Shown in pieces: positions 12,090 through 23,469 of a stretch of 64,000 nucleotides of DNA. The stretch's first letter is position 1. Every line of letters begins with the position of its first letter. A program made the translations under genes and the position numbers. A model generated the notes under the pieces. The model did not search any database and was not told where the DNA came from. It was given only the letters and a program-made list of their open reading frames with translations. Origin of the DNA: Polytrichum commune (Eukaryota; Streptophyta; Polytrichopsida; Polytrichales; Polytrichaceae); assembly GCA_950295325.1 (NCBI GenBank), contig OX485806.1:52261169-52325168 (forward strand). The letters are read 5' to 3'.

Positions 12090-12380
12090 CTCGGCAACTT
12101 GGCTTGGCTTGGTCCGCAAAGCCAACTTTAAACATTTCGTCCGCGGGACAAATTGGTTTGGTGCCACAAAACAAATTTCTAATAATTTGTCCGCAAAACA
12201 AACATGTTTTGCCTTGGTAGCACAAAGCCACCTTCCCACACTCCGTCTGCGGCACGAACATGAATTGCCTTGGTAGGACAAACCCACCTCCCAACATTCC
12301 GTCCGCGGCACAAGTATGATTTGCTTTGGAAGCATAAAGCCACCTTTCAACATTCCGTCCGCGGCACCAACATGTTTTGT
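12090..12380 (-). repeat. 56-bp tandem repeats between gag and protease of element 1
   Basis: Units start at GTCCGCGGCAC or a close variant near 12142, 12189, 12245, 12301 and 12357, plus older traces at 12080-12140. Most are exactly 56 bp, which is not a multiple of three, so successive units are read in different frames. Element 2 holds only about three units at 25330-25500. Confidence 0.85.
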
Positions 12381-13000
12381 CTAAATAAAATGGACCAAAC
12401 AATTTGCATTCATTTCTTTGGGACCTACTTTGGCTAAAACCACTTGTGGTGATGCGCCGCCGAACTTCTCTTTGGGACCATCGGCTTCAATGCTCTTGCA
12501 AACTTGATGGTTCCCACCATGTCCTCAAGAAACCTTAGGGACTTAAACAAGGCATCCACCACCCGCTTTTAAAACCCCACCTAAAAGGATGCATTTCTTA
12601 GAAAGTTCGTCCGTTTTAGGTGTATCCTTCATTTGTACGTTTGAATAGCGCACATAGGCCTTAAGAGGCCCCAGGTGCCTCATTAGCACCAAATTCATTC
12701 CAACATCAATACCTTCCAAGCATTTCGAATTGGAATTTCAATCCAACATTAATGCCCTCCAAGGTTTTGGGTGCTTTCGGTATTCTAGGCCCCAAATGTT
12801 TTTTGAGGTTTGAGGGAGCCCTTTCAAAGCACTCCTCCATTTTCCTTACCAAATCCACCCTCATGCCCACCATTGTCATTAGAACCAATGGTATGGTCAA
12901 ATTCCATTTACACATGATCTTTGTTCCAATTTGAGCCTCACAACCTTTTGGAAACCCCGGGTCACCATCACAACCCGCTTATTTGATAGCCATGCTTCCC
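12380..13000 (-). pseudogene. Short gag-like remnant of element 1
   Basis: After the primer-binding site an ATG near 12990 opens a short frame that soon meets a stop. The clearest block is KWNLTIPLVLMTMVGMRVD near 12905-12850, followed by LVRKMEECFERAP. No CCHC zinc knuckle and no full capsid domain is visible, and the whole gag space is only about 0.6 kb. Element 2 has the same block (25899-26108) with an earlier stop. The assignment to gag rests on position, not on a recognised domain. Confidence 0.55.
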
Positions 13001-13030
13001 TCAAAGTGCTAGCTCAAAAACTGGAACCCT

Positions 13031-13042
13031 GCTCTGATACCA
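13031..13042 (-). other. Primer-binding site of element 1 (initiator tRNA-Met)
   Basis: On the minus strand the bases two positions inside the 5' LTR read TGGTATCAGAGC. This is the standard plant primer-binding site complementary to the 3' end of initiator tRNA-Met. The spacer to the LTR is CG (13043-13044). Confidence 0.92.
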
Positions 13043-13044
13043 CG

Positions 13045-14017
13045 TGTCGCAACCCTTGCTAACCCCCTTAGCAATCTTGCCAATTTTCAAGTCTAGCAAA
13101 GGTTACGAGCGCTAACCATTCGCATTCCGCCATGCTAATGGTTAGCTCCTCCTACCCCGGACCTTATAGTTCATAGGAGGGAACCAACCCTCCTACTTTG
13201 CTTTAGGGACTCACCCCTTAATCGGTAACCCATTCCTAGATGTGGACTTCCATCCATGGAAGTCCAATCCCATGTTGATCATCGCGTTGCCGGAGCAACA
13301 CTACAACAACCCGAACCATACTAAGCAACTATGGCCTCACATTGGGCCAATGCCCATGGAGGCCGTGCCGTTCGGCCTCGGGTGGGTGAGGCCACACCAC
13401 CTCACCCATATAAGCCTCTAGGACTCTACACGGAGCCCCTACCCCACCGCCAACCAACCTCTTGTCTCTCTACCAAGAGTTGGGGCCAAGTGGACATTTT
13501 CCCTTAGCTGCTGGGCCTAGAACCCCCCCAGCAGCTTCACACCGTCATAACTTCCTTGTATGATGTCTGATCATAACAACCAACCACTCCATCTTCATCT
13601 ACGCTTCACGTAGATGCCGATGGACTCCTCACTTGCCCCATTCGGGCAAGTCTTGAGGAAGTTATGCCTGTTTGAACCTTGGCAGTCCCGGGAATCACTC
13701 CCAGGCACTGCTGTACCAGGGCGCTGTCCCGGGACAGCACCCCACTCAAATGGCCATAACTCCTAGCTCACACCTCCGATTGAGGTGTTCTTGAGCATTC
13801 TAGAATCACCACGCCATGAGCTACGCATAGCTCATGGCCTCACCCTCATGCCTCCTAGTCTTTGTGGGTGGGAGGTGTTCCCAACGCCCGGGGCCCTCAC
13901 CCACACTAGGATCACTTGGGCCCTCTCACCAACGGCGCCACAAGTCCCGGGTGTCACTCCAGGGTCCCCCTTGTGCCCATGGTGTTTCGGCCACTCCTCA
14001 TGGAGAGGTGCGCGACA
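13045..14017 (-). repeat. 5' LTR of element 1
   Basis: 973 bp and, by eye, one substitution from the LTR at 6956-7928. It is followed by the right TSD copy GCGCA at 14018-14022. It carries the same stem-loop series as the other family LTRs. Confidence 0.95.
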
Positions 14018-14223
14018 GCGCAGGTTGGGGATTATGCATGGGGAGTAGGAGTGCATTGAAAAGATGGGGTCACTTTCAAGGGCCACAATATGCCGCTCGA
14101 GGGAGCAACATGCTGTAATCGAACCACCTAAAGCAAAGAGAGGGAAAATGTTAGTATGGAAGCTAGTGAAGCAAAAATAATGGAAAATTTAAAATAAGGA
14201 TAATGCTGACCTACACCACATTA

Positions 14224-16011
14224 CTAGTCCATAGTAACATTATTCTTGTTGGTGAGAGTAGCAAAGAGGATAGAGAAGAAAACATGATGTTTTTCACGAG
14301 CACCTCTCCAAGGTACCCCATCATTGCGCATCACCTCGTTCTTCTCATCGGTGAAGGCATTCAACCATCCATCTCGCTGGAGGTTGTAACCATACTCTTG
14401 CATGGCCTCCTCACGCACTCTGAGAACAGAGTTAACACGAACAAGAACCTTGATGCTGAATTTCCGAGTCTGCAACAATGAAAACGATTTCATAAGACTC
14501 GGAAGAAGTGAAATGAAAAACAATACAAGACCAGAGTAGGAGATGAAGAGTTGTTTACCATTCCAGAGGGGACCACATGATTAGAGGTCAAGATCATTCA
14601 TTCCAAAACCAATCTTCGGCCACGTAGAAGTCGTAAGTGTGTGCCCAATAGAAAACAGTCCTAGAAACAGTGGCACTCGCACAATGGGCAAGGAAAATGA
14701 CACCATGATCATAGAGGTTAGATTTTGCAAATGCTAAAAGACACTCATAGTAAAATTCATAGAGCTTGTTCCAAGCAGGAACATCGTTGGAGATGTTGGG
14801 TACCGGCAAATTCTCAGGAATGTCTGCAAAGAGCAAGTTAAGGCCCTTGTGAGTTGTAGATGAGGTGTTCACACGAAAACGACCTACCCCAACCTGCAAT
14901 TAAAACTTCATGAGAAAACAATAGCAAGGATGAAAAAGAATCAAACCAAAAGGAAATAAGCTTGAAAAATGACGAAGGGAAACATACAAACCTTGGCAAT
15001 GAACTCCTGGATGCGGGTATATGTTGGAAAGGGACCTCCTGCAAGCTTAGAATCCAACATGAGTTATACCATGTCCACATTTTTTATGAGGGCAAGCGTG
15101 TTATGCGACTCCGAAGATGTGGCACTTATATCCAAGAGAGCGGCCTTCCTCTTGCGAAGCAAGGAGAGAAGAGAAATGCCACTGTGAGAAAGAGTAGCAA
15201 TAGATTGTGGACCAAAAGTTGAGGGAGTATCAGAGGGGGCAGCTGATGGAGCAACGGAGGGAGCGCTAGATGGACTCCGTAGAAAGGTGGGTGGCTCAAC
15301 GAGGGTCTTTGAAGCAGACCGAGTGACAAATTGGAAAGAGGCTTGAGTAGAGGTATTATTTGCTCTGCCCTTTCCCTTTGGTACCTTGGGCGGAGGAGGA
15401 GAAAATTCAACGATGTCGGGCTCCTCAAAGGGAACAATGTTCTCCTTGGGAGCACTACTCACAAGGCTGGCAAAAAAATGCTACTCTTTCCCATGGACAA
15501 ATCCTCCAGAACAATCCAAGTACCATCCCCCAGCCTGCAATTGGGACTCATGGAACTTGGTTGTTTGCGTGGTCGTGTATACGCAGAGGCTAGAAAGCAC
15601 GTTCACCCAGTCCGAGAGGTAGGTGGGCAAGGAAGATGATGCCAATGCATTCTTTGCAACCAACTCTCTCATGATATAACTACAGAACAAAACAAGAAGG
15701 TAAGAAAACCATGGGAACGAGCAAGAAATCGAAAGAGGAAAAATAGAAAGTGGAGGATAAATGCATTTCCGATAAGCAACGCGTTTGATAGCCAGAGCCC
15801 CCTACTTGAACTCCAAGAGGTTATCCCTTTTAGCAAAAACGGTGTCAGACTTGTCGCCAAGGCAAGGCTTGAAGGCTCTGTCCCAAAAGAAAATCCTCCA
15901 ATGATCAATGTACTCACGAGGGTGCAAAATAGTCTCGGATGCGTCCCAATCGATGTCGGCGGTGAGGTTCTCCTGAAAGATTTCAATCTGGACCGAGACT
16001 TCTTTCTCCAA
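14224..16011 (-). pseudogene. Unrecognised multi-exon gene remnant
   Basis: Several minus-strand blocks look like exons and are bounded by plausible splice sites. One at 16011-15802 (EIDHWRIFF-like aromatic-rich) is followed by a GTAGGG donor. One begins at 15678 after TTTGTTCTGTAG. A Pro/Ser-rich block lies at 15462-15064 (EFSPPPPKVPKGKG). A block beginning near 14899 after TTTTAATTGCAG runs to DFYVAEDWFWNE, and one begins near 14472 after CATTGTTGCAG (TRKFSIKVLVRVNSVLRVRE). In-frame stops occur at about 15065 and after 14604. I do not recognise the family. Element 1 inserted at its left end, so the 6568-6837 frame might be a further exon. It could be a host pseudogene or the ORF of an unnamed transposable element. 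Confidence 0.45.
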
Positions 16012-17689
16012 CTGAAATGAGTGATATGATTAGCTATGAAACAAGAAGAATAAAGTCAAAATAAAGAAGGCCGAGGAATGGATGTATGTGAGCCCAATAC
16101 GGTGCCCACATGTGCTCTTAACCTTTGTTATGCATTGAAACTCAGGTTGAGATTCTCCATTAATTATTCAAAATATAAAAAGAATGAAGACATGGTGTTA
16201 TCGGTTGGGATTAGAAGGGTTAATTGAGTAGTAGTAGTGAGTTGGGAAATCTTAGAGTAAGGCTTTGTAAGCGGGTTGCAATTGACCCAGTTAGGTTCGG
16301 CTGCTGTCCATTAAGGGGGGAGGCACTGTTAGCCCTAGGGAAATCCGGGTTGGGTGAACCGAGACAGTTGGAGGCGGAGGCAGAGAGGTAGACAGACAGA
16401 GCACCAGGGAGCGGAATGCGAAGGGGGTTGGACGCTGCTCCTGGCGGCGAGGGATAAAGGCTACAGGTGCTGAATGCTTCGGAAAGCGGGGCAGGAGGGA
16501 GGAATGGGTTCAGTGCAAAGGATTGGCGAAGGCCGTTGGAATTTAGCACAGATGGAAGGGGGAAACTAAGGAAAAATAAAAAATACTGTGGAGCTGGGAA
16601 TGATACGGCGATGGGGTACTGGGGAAGTGGGCAAGCCCAAATAACGCCGCTTCCTGTAGGCAACTCAGTCGAGGAGTGTGAGCAGCTAGATTTGAGAAGG
16701 GTGACCATTCGTGCAGACAGGGAGTAGGCTGAGGGAATAATGGTAAGGGATGGAATTCAACCAAAGGGGGCAGAGTATAGAATGCCATGAGTTTGGGGGG
16801 AAGGTGGCGACTGGGAGGTTGGGAGCAACACAATGTGGGTGCTGGCATGAGAAGTGAGAGAATAGGTGGGTGTGTGGAATGCCAAGTGTTGACCCTTATG
16901 TCCGAGGCAGGCGACCAGGCAGGTGTTAGAACAGACTAGAAATCCTTCATACTCAAATGCAGAAAAATGATTAATGCGGAAGGAAGTTGGTTGAGTGGGT
17001 GAATCAACTGCTAGTGGGGAAATTTGTGACTACTCTTCTCGGCCAGCTGCCACGGGATTTGTCTAGGGAATTCCTAGCATGAGTCCTGAAGGTGGGCATT
17101 CACAACAGTGGGCAGCGGCAGCTGGAAGGAGATCTAGATTTGGTCAGGCTCCCTCGGATGGCCGAGCAACGTCCGAGAACCAGCAGTGACCAGAGTGGTT
17201 CGAGCAGGCCCTAGAGCCAATCCAGATTACCAGGACAGAGAGGTAATAAGAGGGAGTGGGCTGTCTGAGCCCAGAGGGAGGTGGCTGGAGGCTGTTGAAG
17301 CTAGGACCGACCTTCATTAGCCTAAATGGCCGTGGTTAAATGTAGCATTAATTAGGATGTCAGTTAGACTTAGATCAGGGCAAGAGCTGAAGGATTACTG
17401 AGTAGAAGCTAACCTGGTGTGTGACTGGGAGTACATTAGGCCATTAGTAAAGGGTGTTATTTGATTAATTAAATTCAGTGTTTTAGGTTAGGACTTGTGA
17501 GTTAGGTGTGGCTATGATAATAGGTAGTCAAAGTGTTTTTAAACATTTGTCATAGGTTGCTCTTGAGTAAAGAGTTGGGGGCTCCACTCCTTCCTTGCCA
17601 TTGCGGTAATCAGAGCTCAAGCCCAACGATTGTTGACATTAATTGAATGTATGTGAGCCAGAGGCTCCCACCCGGATCACGACGCAAAG
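16012..17689. other. Gene-free stretch, GC-moderate
   Basis: Long open frames appear on both strands (for example 16220-16708 minus), but they are low-complexity Pro/Ser/Leu-rich readings without motifs, and I do not accept them as genes. No tRNA, terminal repeat or clear tandem array is visible. Confidence 0.5.
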
Positions 17690-18360
17690 AGGAGGGGGTT
17701 TAGGATCCGAGGTCTCATCCTTACCTCTCACATATTCACTTAACAAAACATACCAAGGCCGAGAGCAAAGTCAAGTAGACATTTCATGTAGATTCACAAA
17801 CCAAAAACCCTCTCCAAAAGGAGGCCTCGGATCCGAAGCCTCCTCCCTACCTCGCACATATTCATCTACACAAAATGTACCAAGGCAGAGAGCAAAGTCA
17901 AGCACACATTACACTTATATTTACAAAGCAAAAACCCTTTCCCAAAGGAGGCCTCGGATCCGAGGTCTCATCCTTACCTCTCACATATTCACTTAACAAA
18001 ACATACCAAGGCTGAGAGCAAAGTCAAGTAGACATTTTATGTAGATTTACAAAGCAAAAACCCTCTTGAGAAGGAGGCCTTGGATCCGAGGCCTCCTCCC
18101 CTACCTCTCACATATTCACTTAACAAAACATACCAAGGCCGAGAGCAAAGTCAAGTAGACATTTCATGTAGATTTACAAACAAAAAACCCTCTTAAAAAA
18201 GAGGCCTCAATTCTGAGGCCTCCTCCTTTACCTCTCACATATTCACTTAACAAAACATACCAAGGCCAAGAGCAAAGTCAAGTAGATATTTTATGTAAAT
18301 TTACAAAGCAAAAACCCTCTCCAAAAGAAGGCCTAGGATCCAAGGCCTCCTTCCGCCAAT
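17690..18360. repeat. 126-bp minisatellite with a palindrome in each unit
   Basis: About 5.3 units with GGATCC-centred junctions at 17703, 17829, 17956 and 18082, a diverged one near 18210, and one at 18336 (spacing 126-128 bp). Each unit contains GAGGCCTC-GGATCC-GAGGCCTC or a near copy, followed by CTCACATATTCACTTAACAAAAC and AGAGCAAAGTCAAGTAGAC. The palindrome arms are better conserved than the rest of the unit. Confidence 0.9.
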
Positions 18361-19812
18361 CTCACATTATGCACACTTCTAAACCAACATATCATGGCGG
18401 AGAGTTTAAAATCCTTACCAAAACTAAGAGGAAGCCATCCCCTGATGCCCCAATCGTTGCGTCACTATCTTCCGAGGTCTCGTTTTCTGTCAGCGTTATT
18501 GGAGTGATCCTCGAGTCAACTAGGTTTACATGTGCCTTTTCTTTCCCGCGGCCACGCCCTTGCCTCGATGTCTATTGTGTGTTGCCCGCCTTGCTTTGCA
18601 GGAATCTTAAAGAAGGGGTCACAATATCCACATTTAGGGTTTGGCGCTCCGGGCCTCCTCCTTCAGCTCTCTCGCGGCCTCCCTGCAAATTTGAATTTAG
18701 ATTTTCCTCTGACTTTGTCCTCTTAGATGCCTTCAAATTTTCTCTCCTTTGAATCGTTGGTTGTCCCGATACCGGTACTCCCTCCGTTCCTAGCTCTTCT
18801 AACGCCTTCTCATTTTGTTGTGCTACCTCCACATTGTCTTTTTCTTCGTAGCTATTTCCACTCTCTCCACTCCCCCCATTCTCCTATATTTAAGAGATAA
18901 CAATGTTTATAACAATGATGACAAATCATAATATTTAAGAGATAGTTGTTTCATAGTTGAATTTGTTCTACCATTTTAATTATGTGCTGAGACAACTGAA
19001 TATATGGAGAACCCGAAGAATACGTACAACACTTGTAGAGTTCTTCTCTTCGCGTTAGTCCTCTTGGATGTTGTCACTTCCCAACTCCTCCACTTGTGCC
19101 ATTGTATGTGCTTTACTTCCGTCCGCCTTTTCTACAATCCGTGATAAAAGAAAAGGCCGAATCTCACAGTCTAACCTCCACGAAGGGCTCTGCAGGTACT
19201 TGTTGCTTTGGCTCAAATCCTCGGGCGTCCCACGGCCCTCGATTGGCGCCTTCCTTGACTGTGTTTTTTGTGTCCTCACTATCTTCCTCTTCTTATCAGT
19301 GTAATGTGTGGACGATCGCCTCCTCTTCTTCTTCTTTGATGGTTCCGTTGTCAAAGGTTGTGTATTGCCTATTTCCTTCATGTGTTCAAGCCTCCAGCAA
19401 TTCAGACCAAATCTCTTTATTTCTTTTTCACAACCTCACCACATCAAACTCACACATTGAAAAGAGACTGAAGACTCCCAATCTTCTCAATATATAATTG
19501 ATATTTAGGGTTTTCCACTTTCTGTAAGACGTTCCCCGTTTTCCTTTTTTGGCATCCTTCCTATATTCCGTATATATCTCCATGGCTTCTTCATCTTCTG
19601 TGCTTTCTTTGTCAAAGATGTCAGAGCTCCGTGCCAATGGTTTTGGAGTGCCCATGGTTTTGGAGTGCCCATCCTCTTTCCCATAGATGCAAATGGATTT
19701 GCACATGTCTCTTCCCTCCACCTTAGTATCAAGTTCTCCTTACAGGATGGTTCAATCTGGATCGAACACGAGATTTTTGATCCCCTTACCTCTATGTTGT
19801 CCTTGACCATGC
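18361..19812. other. C-rich stretch with unassigned open frames
   Basis: The minus-strand frames at 18572-18832 (Glu/Arg-rich) and 19055-19381 (with a KKKKRRR basic run) have a coding-like composition. Neither could be tied to a family or to a splice model. A 17-bp direct duplication (GGTTTTGGAGTGCCCAT twice) lies at 19639-19672. This may be further exonic or leader sequence of the split ORF that begins at 19813, but I cannot show it. Confidence 0.35.
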
Positions 19813-20197
19813 GTGAGAATTCCATTCTTGCCGACAACGGATCATTGGTGTGGGAGTCCACCGCATGTAAATACAAAGTCTACGGACTCCCTGAATCTCG
19901 GCCACACGTATCCACCGAGATCCGCATCCCTCCTTCTTTGTTCCACTTTCAACACCCCTCCCACCGTTCGTGTCAAAATTGAACCTGGCATTCACACTGT
20001 CATACATCTTTCTGATTCATCTGATGGTGATGAGCCCGTTCATTCCACTCCTACAGTTGAGCCATCTTCGTCCTCTTTCCGTCCCCCCTCTATGACCCCC
20101 CCTCTTGTACGCCTTGATCCAAATGTGTCCTCTTCCCCCATCCCCTTCCACACCCTCTATGTTCATTCTTCAATGTCTTCGTACTCTTGATACCAAG

Positions 20198-21189
20198 TGT
20201 CGCAACCCTTGCTAGCCCCCCTTGACAATCTTGCCAATTTTCATTTCTACCAAAGGTTACGAGCGCTAACCATTCGCATTCCGCCATGCTAATGGATAGC
20301 TCCTCTTACCCCGGACCAATAGTTCATAGGAGGGAACCAACCCTCCTACTTTGCTTTCGGGACTCACCCCTTAATCGCTAACCAACCCCTTTAATCGGTA
20401 ACCAATCCTTAGATGTGGACTTCCATCCATGGAAGTCCAATCCCATGTTGATCATCGCGTTGCCGGAGCAACACTACAACAACCCGAACCATACTAGGCA
20501 ACTATGGCCTCACATTAGGCCAATGCCAATGGAGGTCGTGCCGTTCGGCCTCGGGTGGGTGAGGCCACACCACCTCACCCATATAAGCCTCTAGGACTCT
20601 ACGCGGGGCCCCTACCCCACCGTCAACCAACCTCTTGTCTCCCTACCAAGAGTTGGGGCCAAGTGGACAATTTCCTTTAGCTGCTGGGCCTAGAACCCCC
20701 CAGCAGCTTCAGACCATCATAACTTCCTTGTATGATGTCTGATCATAACAACCAACCGCTCCATCCTCATCTACGCTTCACGTAGATGCCGATGGACTCC
20801 TCACTTGCTCCATTCGAGCAAGTCTTGGGGAAGTTATGCCTGTTTGAACCTTGGCAGTCCCGGGAATCACTCCCAGGCACTGCTGTACCAGGGCGCTGTC
20901 CCGGGACAGCGCCCCACTCAAATGGCCATAACTCCTAGCTCACACCTCCGATTGAGGTGTTCTTGAGCATTCTAGAATCACCACGCCATGAGCTACGCAT
21001 AACTCATGGCCTTACCCTTGTGCCTCCTAGTCTTCGTGGGTGGGAGGCGTTCCCAACCCCCGGGGCCCTCACCCACACTAGGATCACTTGGGCCCTCTCA
21101 CCAACGGCGCCACAAGTCCCGGGTGTCACTCCGGGGTCCCCCTTGTGCCCATGGTGTTTCGGCCACTCCTCATGGAGAGGTGCGCGACA
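20198..21189 (-). repeat. 3' LTR of element 2
   Basis: 992 bp, TGTCGC...GCGACA. It is immediately preceded by TGATACCAAG (20188-20197), which is not host sequence if the flanking reading frame is continuous. Its CTTGCTC/GAGCAAG stem differs from CTTGCCC/GGGCAAG in other copies by a paired change. Confidence 0.94.
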
Positions 21190-21201
21190 CTCACCCCCAC
21201 C
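21190..21201 (-). other. Polypurine tract of element 2
   Basis: GGTGGGGGTGAG on the minus strand, directly against the 3' LTR, identical to the tract of element 1. Confidence 0.8.
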
Positions 21202-22041
21202 AAATGGAGTCGATGCCGTCATCGACTATACTCGTAGTCGGCACACCAATTCTCAAGTTGCCATCCTCTATGGTGCGGCATTGTGTTTACCTTAGGGCGC
21301 GACCCCCACAATGCATCTTCAAATTTGGCATAGTCCCAAAGGTGTCGTTCCTAGGTGGTCCGTTAGCGACCTTCGATCTTTCATCCAAGGACCTAACCTA
21401 TACTAGACCAACCTACTTTGGGACTCAGTTGGGTTGCCCCTCCTTTGGGGCCTCCCCCGTTAGGCTCCACTAGCCTAACGTGACACATCTAGGCGAGACC
21501 TCAACGCTTCCACTAAGTTGTCTCGGTTGCAACTCCGAGATGGCTTTCCATTGTTAAGCCACGCCTCGATCGCACGGGGGTGATGCCAAGTCCCGCCCGA
21601 CTCGGTTCCCACTTTGCTCTTTCGAGACATGGGTTCATGACTCCCATGCGCCAACTCTCGTTAGCTCGCGGGTAGCACTTTTATGAGCACGCGCCATCAC
21701 CTTGTCCCCGCCCGGACAAGCCCACAACTAAGAAGTTTCTTGGTTTTATCCAAGGCCCCTCCAAGCCATGGCCCCCAATTACTCGGCTTACCCAACCTAG
21801 TTTGGCATGTCTATTCCCCCTCTTCCATTAACCAAGCACAAGTACAAGACTAGGACCTCATCTCATACTTTTCTCTTTGCACCACTAAAGTTTGGACTTT
21901 ATTCCCTCAAGCCAAAGAACAAGTTCATGTTGTGGAGTAATTAACCTCGAAGCTAAGTGTGCTACTAGCGTCTCTCCCCCACTAAAGGAGATTGATGTCC
22001 TCATCAATGCCTACGCTTCTTTTTATTGGAATCCTTAGCCT

Positions 22042-23425
22042 TAGTTTCTTCAAAGTGCTTCACCTATTCATTGGTGTTCACCATGTCTCTTGCCGCCACC
22101 CAAGCGGTTTCTTTTTCATGGTATCCTCACCATTTCACCAAGTACTCTTTTGTACATTTTTTTTCATTTTCACTTGGGCTTCCTACACTTGAGGGTGCCC
22201 TCCTACCTCATGTTCCAAATGACCTCCATAAGGTCGGGAGGTGGCCTAATCACTTGCTTGTGATCGGGCCACAAGGTGTCGTCCTAAAATGACTTTCGTA
22301 TTGAGACATGAAATGTCGGATGCACTTTGATCTCCGGCGGTAATTCCAACTTATACATGTCCTTGAACACTTGTTCCACAATGGAAAACGAAGCTCCAAT
22401 TTTGGACATGGACTTTTGAAGTAAGGCCTTTGGGCAAGGTGAAGTTGTCCACATTCAACAACACCTTATTGGCCCACCTCATACTCCACTTCGCGTCTTC
22501 CGGCATTGACTTGCACTTTGTAGCACATTCGGGCTTTCTCCACCAACAACTTGGTCATCTCCAAGACTTGTTTACATTCTTGGCCAAGTCCTCACCATCT
22601 TGGTTGAACTCTAGTGTTGAATGTGCCCCCTCGAGAGCTAGGTTAATAGGTTGGAGCGCATCCACTCCATAAGCCACCACCAAAGACCACCCCTTGGTAG
22701 CCAAGTGCGTGGCTACATTGCAATTACACTCCGCTCGACCCACATAGTCCGCCCAATCTCCTTGGTCCGCCCCCACCAAGTTCCTCAAGTATTGCTTCAA
22801 GTCTCCATTCACACGCTTTGTTTTCCCATCCATTTGGGAATACACGGCCGTGCTAAACCTTAGTTTCAATACAACCTCCTTAGAGAAATGCATTGAAAAT
22901 GCACTTGTGAACTTTGGATCTTGATCCCACACAATCACTCTTGGCAACCCGTGGTGCCTCAACCATCCTTTGAGAAAAGACTATGCGGTCTCCAACGCGG
23001 TGGCGGTTCCCACAATCGGCACCATGTGTGCCAACTTGGCAAACCGCTCTACCATCAACAAGATGGCATCATACCCATGTGACTCCGGCAAACTTGTGAT
23101 CAAGTCCATGCACATACTATGCCATGGCGCCGACGGGATAGGCAACGGTTGCAAGAAACCGCCTTGCTTTTGGTAAGAGGCTCGGTTCACTTGGCACTTT
23201 ATTCACGCCTTCACAAAGTGGGTTATATCCTTCTTTATGCACCGCCAATGGTACCTCCATGACACCATTCTATGGCGGTTTTTTCTTTCTCCTCTATGGC
23301 CGGCAATAGGACTATCACATTTTTCCTTCAAAACCGATAGCCTCAACTTGCCTTGAGGCACATACACCCGACTTTGTTTGCACTTGAACAATCCGTCCAC
23401 CAACTTAACCTCTTTGAGCACCTTG
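22042..23425 (-). pseudogene. Element 2 integrase with chromodomain, catalytic Glu replaced
   Basis: The HHCC region (GHRGERKNRHRMVSWRYHW...) lies at about 23421-23203. The first Asp is in the MDLI block near 23105, and the second in VWDQDPKFTS near 22920. The position of the catalytic Glu reads DGKTKRVNG near 22810 (AAG, Lys), where element 1 has GAA. The chromodomain EYLVKW-like block lies at about 22160-22045. Stops separate the blocks. This copy could not make an active integrase even if the frame were open. Confidence 0.88.
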
Positions 23426-23469
23426 CTCTTGCGAAGCTCACCTAAAAGCTTTTGTGCCTCGGGGTAGTT

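Larger units (their letters stand above)
6956..14017 (-). mobile_element. Full-length Ty3/gypsy chromovirus, element 1 (7.06 kb, non-autonomous)
   Basis: Two 973-bp LTRs (6956-7928 and 13045-14017) flank a 5.1-kb internal region, and a perfect 5-bp TSD GCGCA lies at 6951-6955 and 14018-14022. I see only one difference between the LTRs (gcgTtaacc versus gcgCtaacc), so the insertion is recent. The coding direction is minus: the primer-binding site abuts the right LTR and the purine tract abuts the left one. Domain order from right to left is short gag-like remnant, 56-bp repeats, protease-like fold, truncated RT, triplicated RT-connection/RNase H start, RNase H, HHCC plus integrase core, and chromodomain. 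The RT catalytic core is missing and the frame is broken, so movement must have depended on proteins supplied in trans. Confidence 0.95.

Noticed and set aside
16220-16708. 162-codon minus-strand open frame
   Set aside because: Low-complexity Ser/Pro/Leu reading of a G-rich stretch, overlapped by another frame on the opposite strand. No motif, splice site or homology cue.
20957-21295. Repeated open frames of 60-155 codons starting MFLS(I/F)LESPRHELRI, found in every family LTR
   Set aside because: They lie wholly or mainly inside LTRs, vary in length with the flank, occur on both strands of the same GC-rich palindromic sequence, and have no start context or domain.
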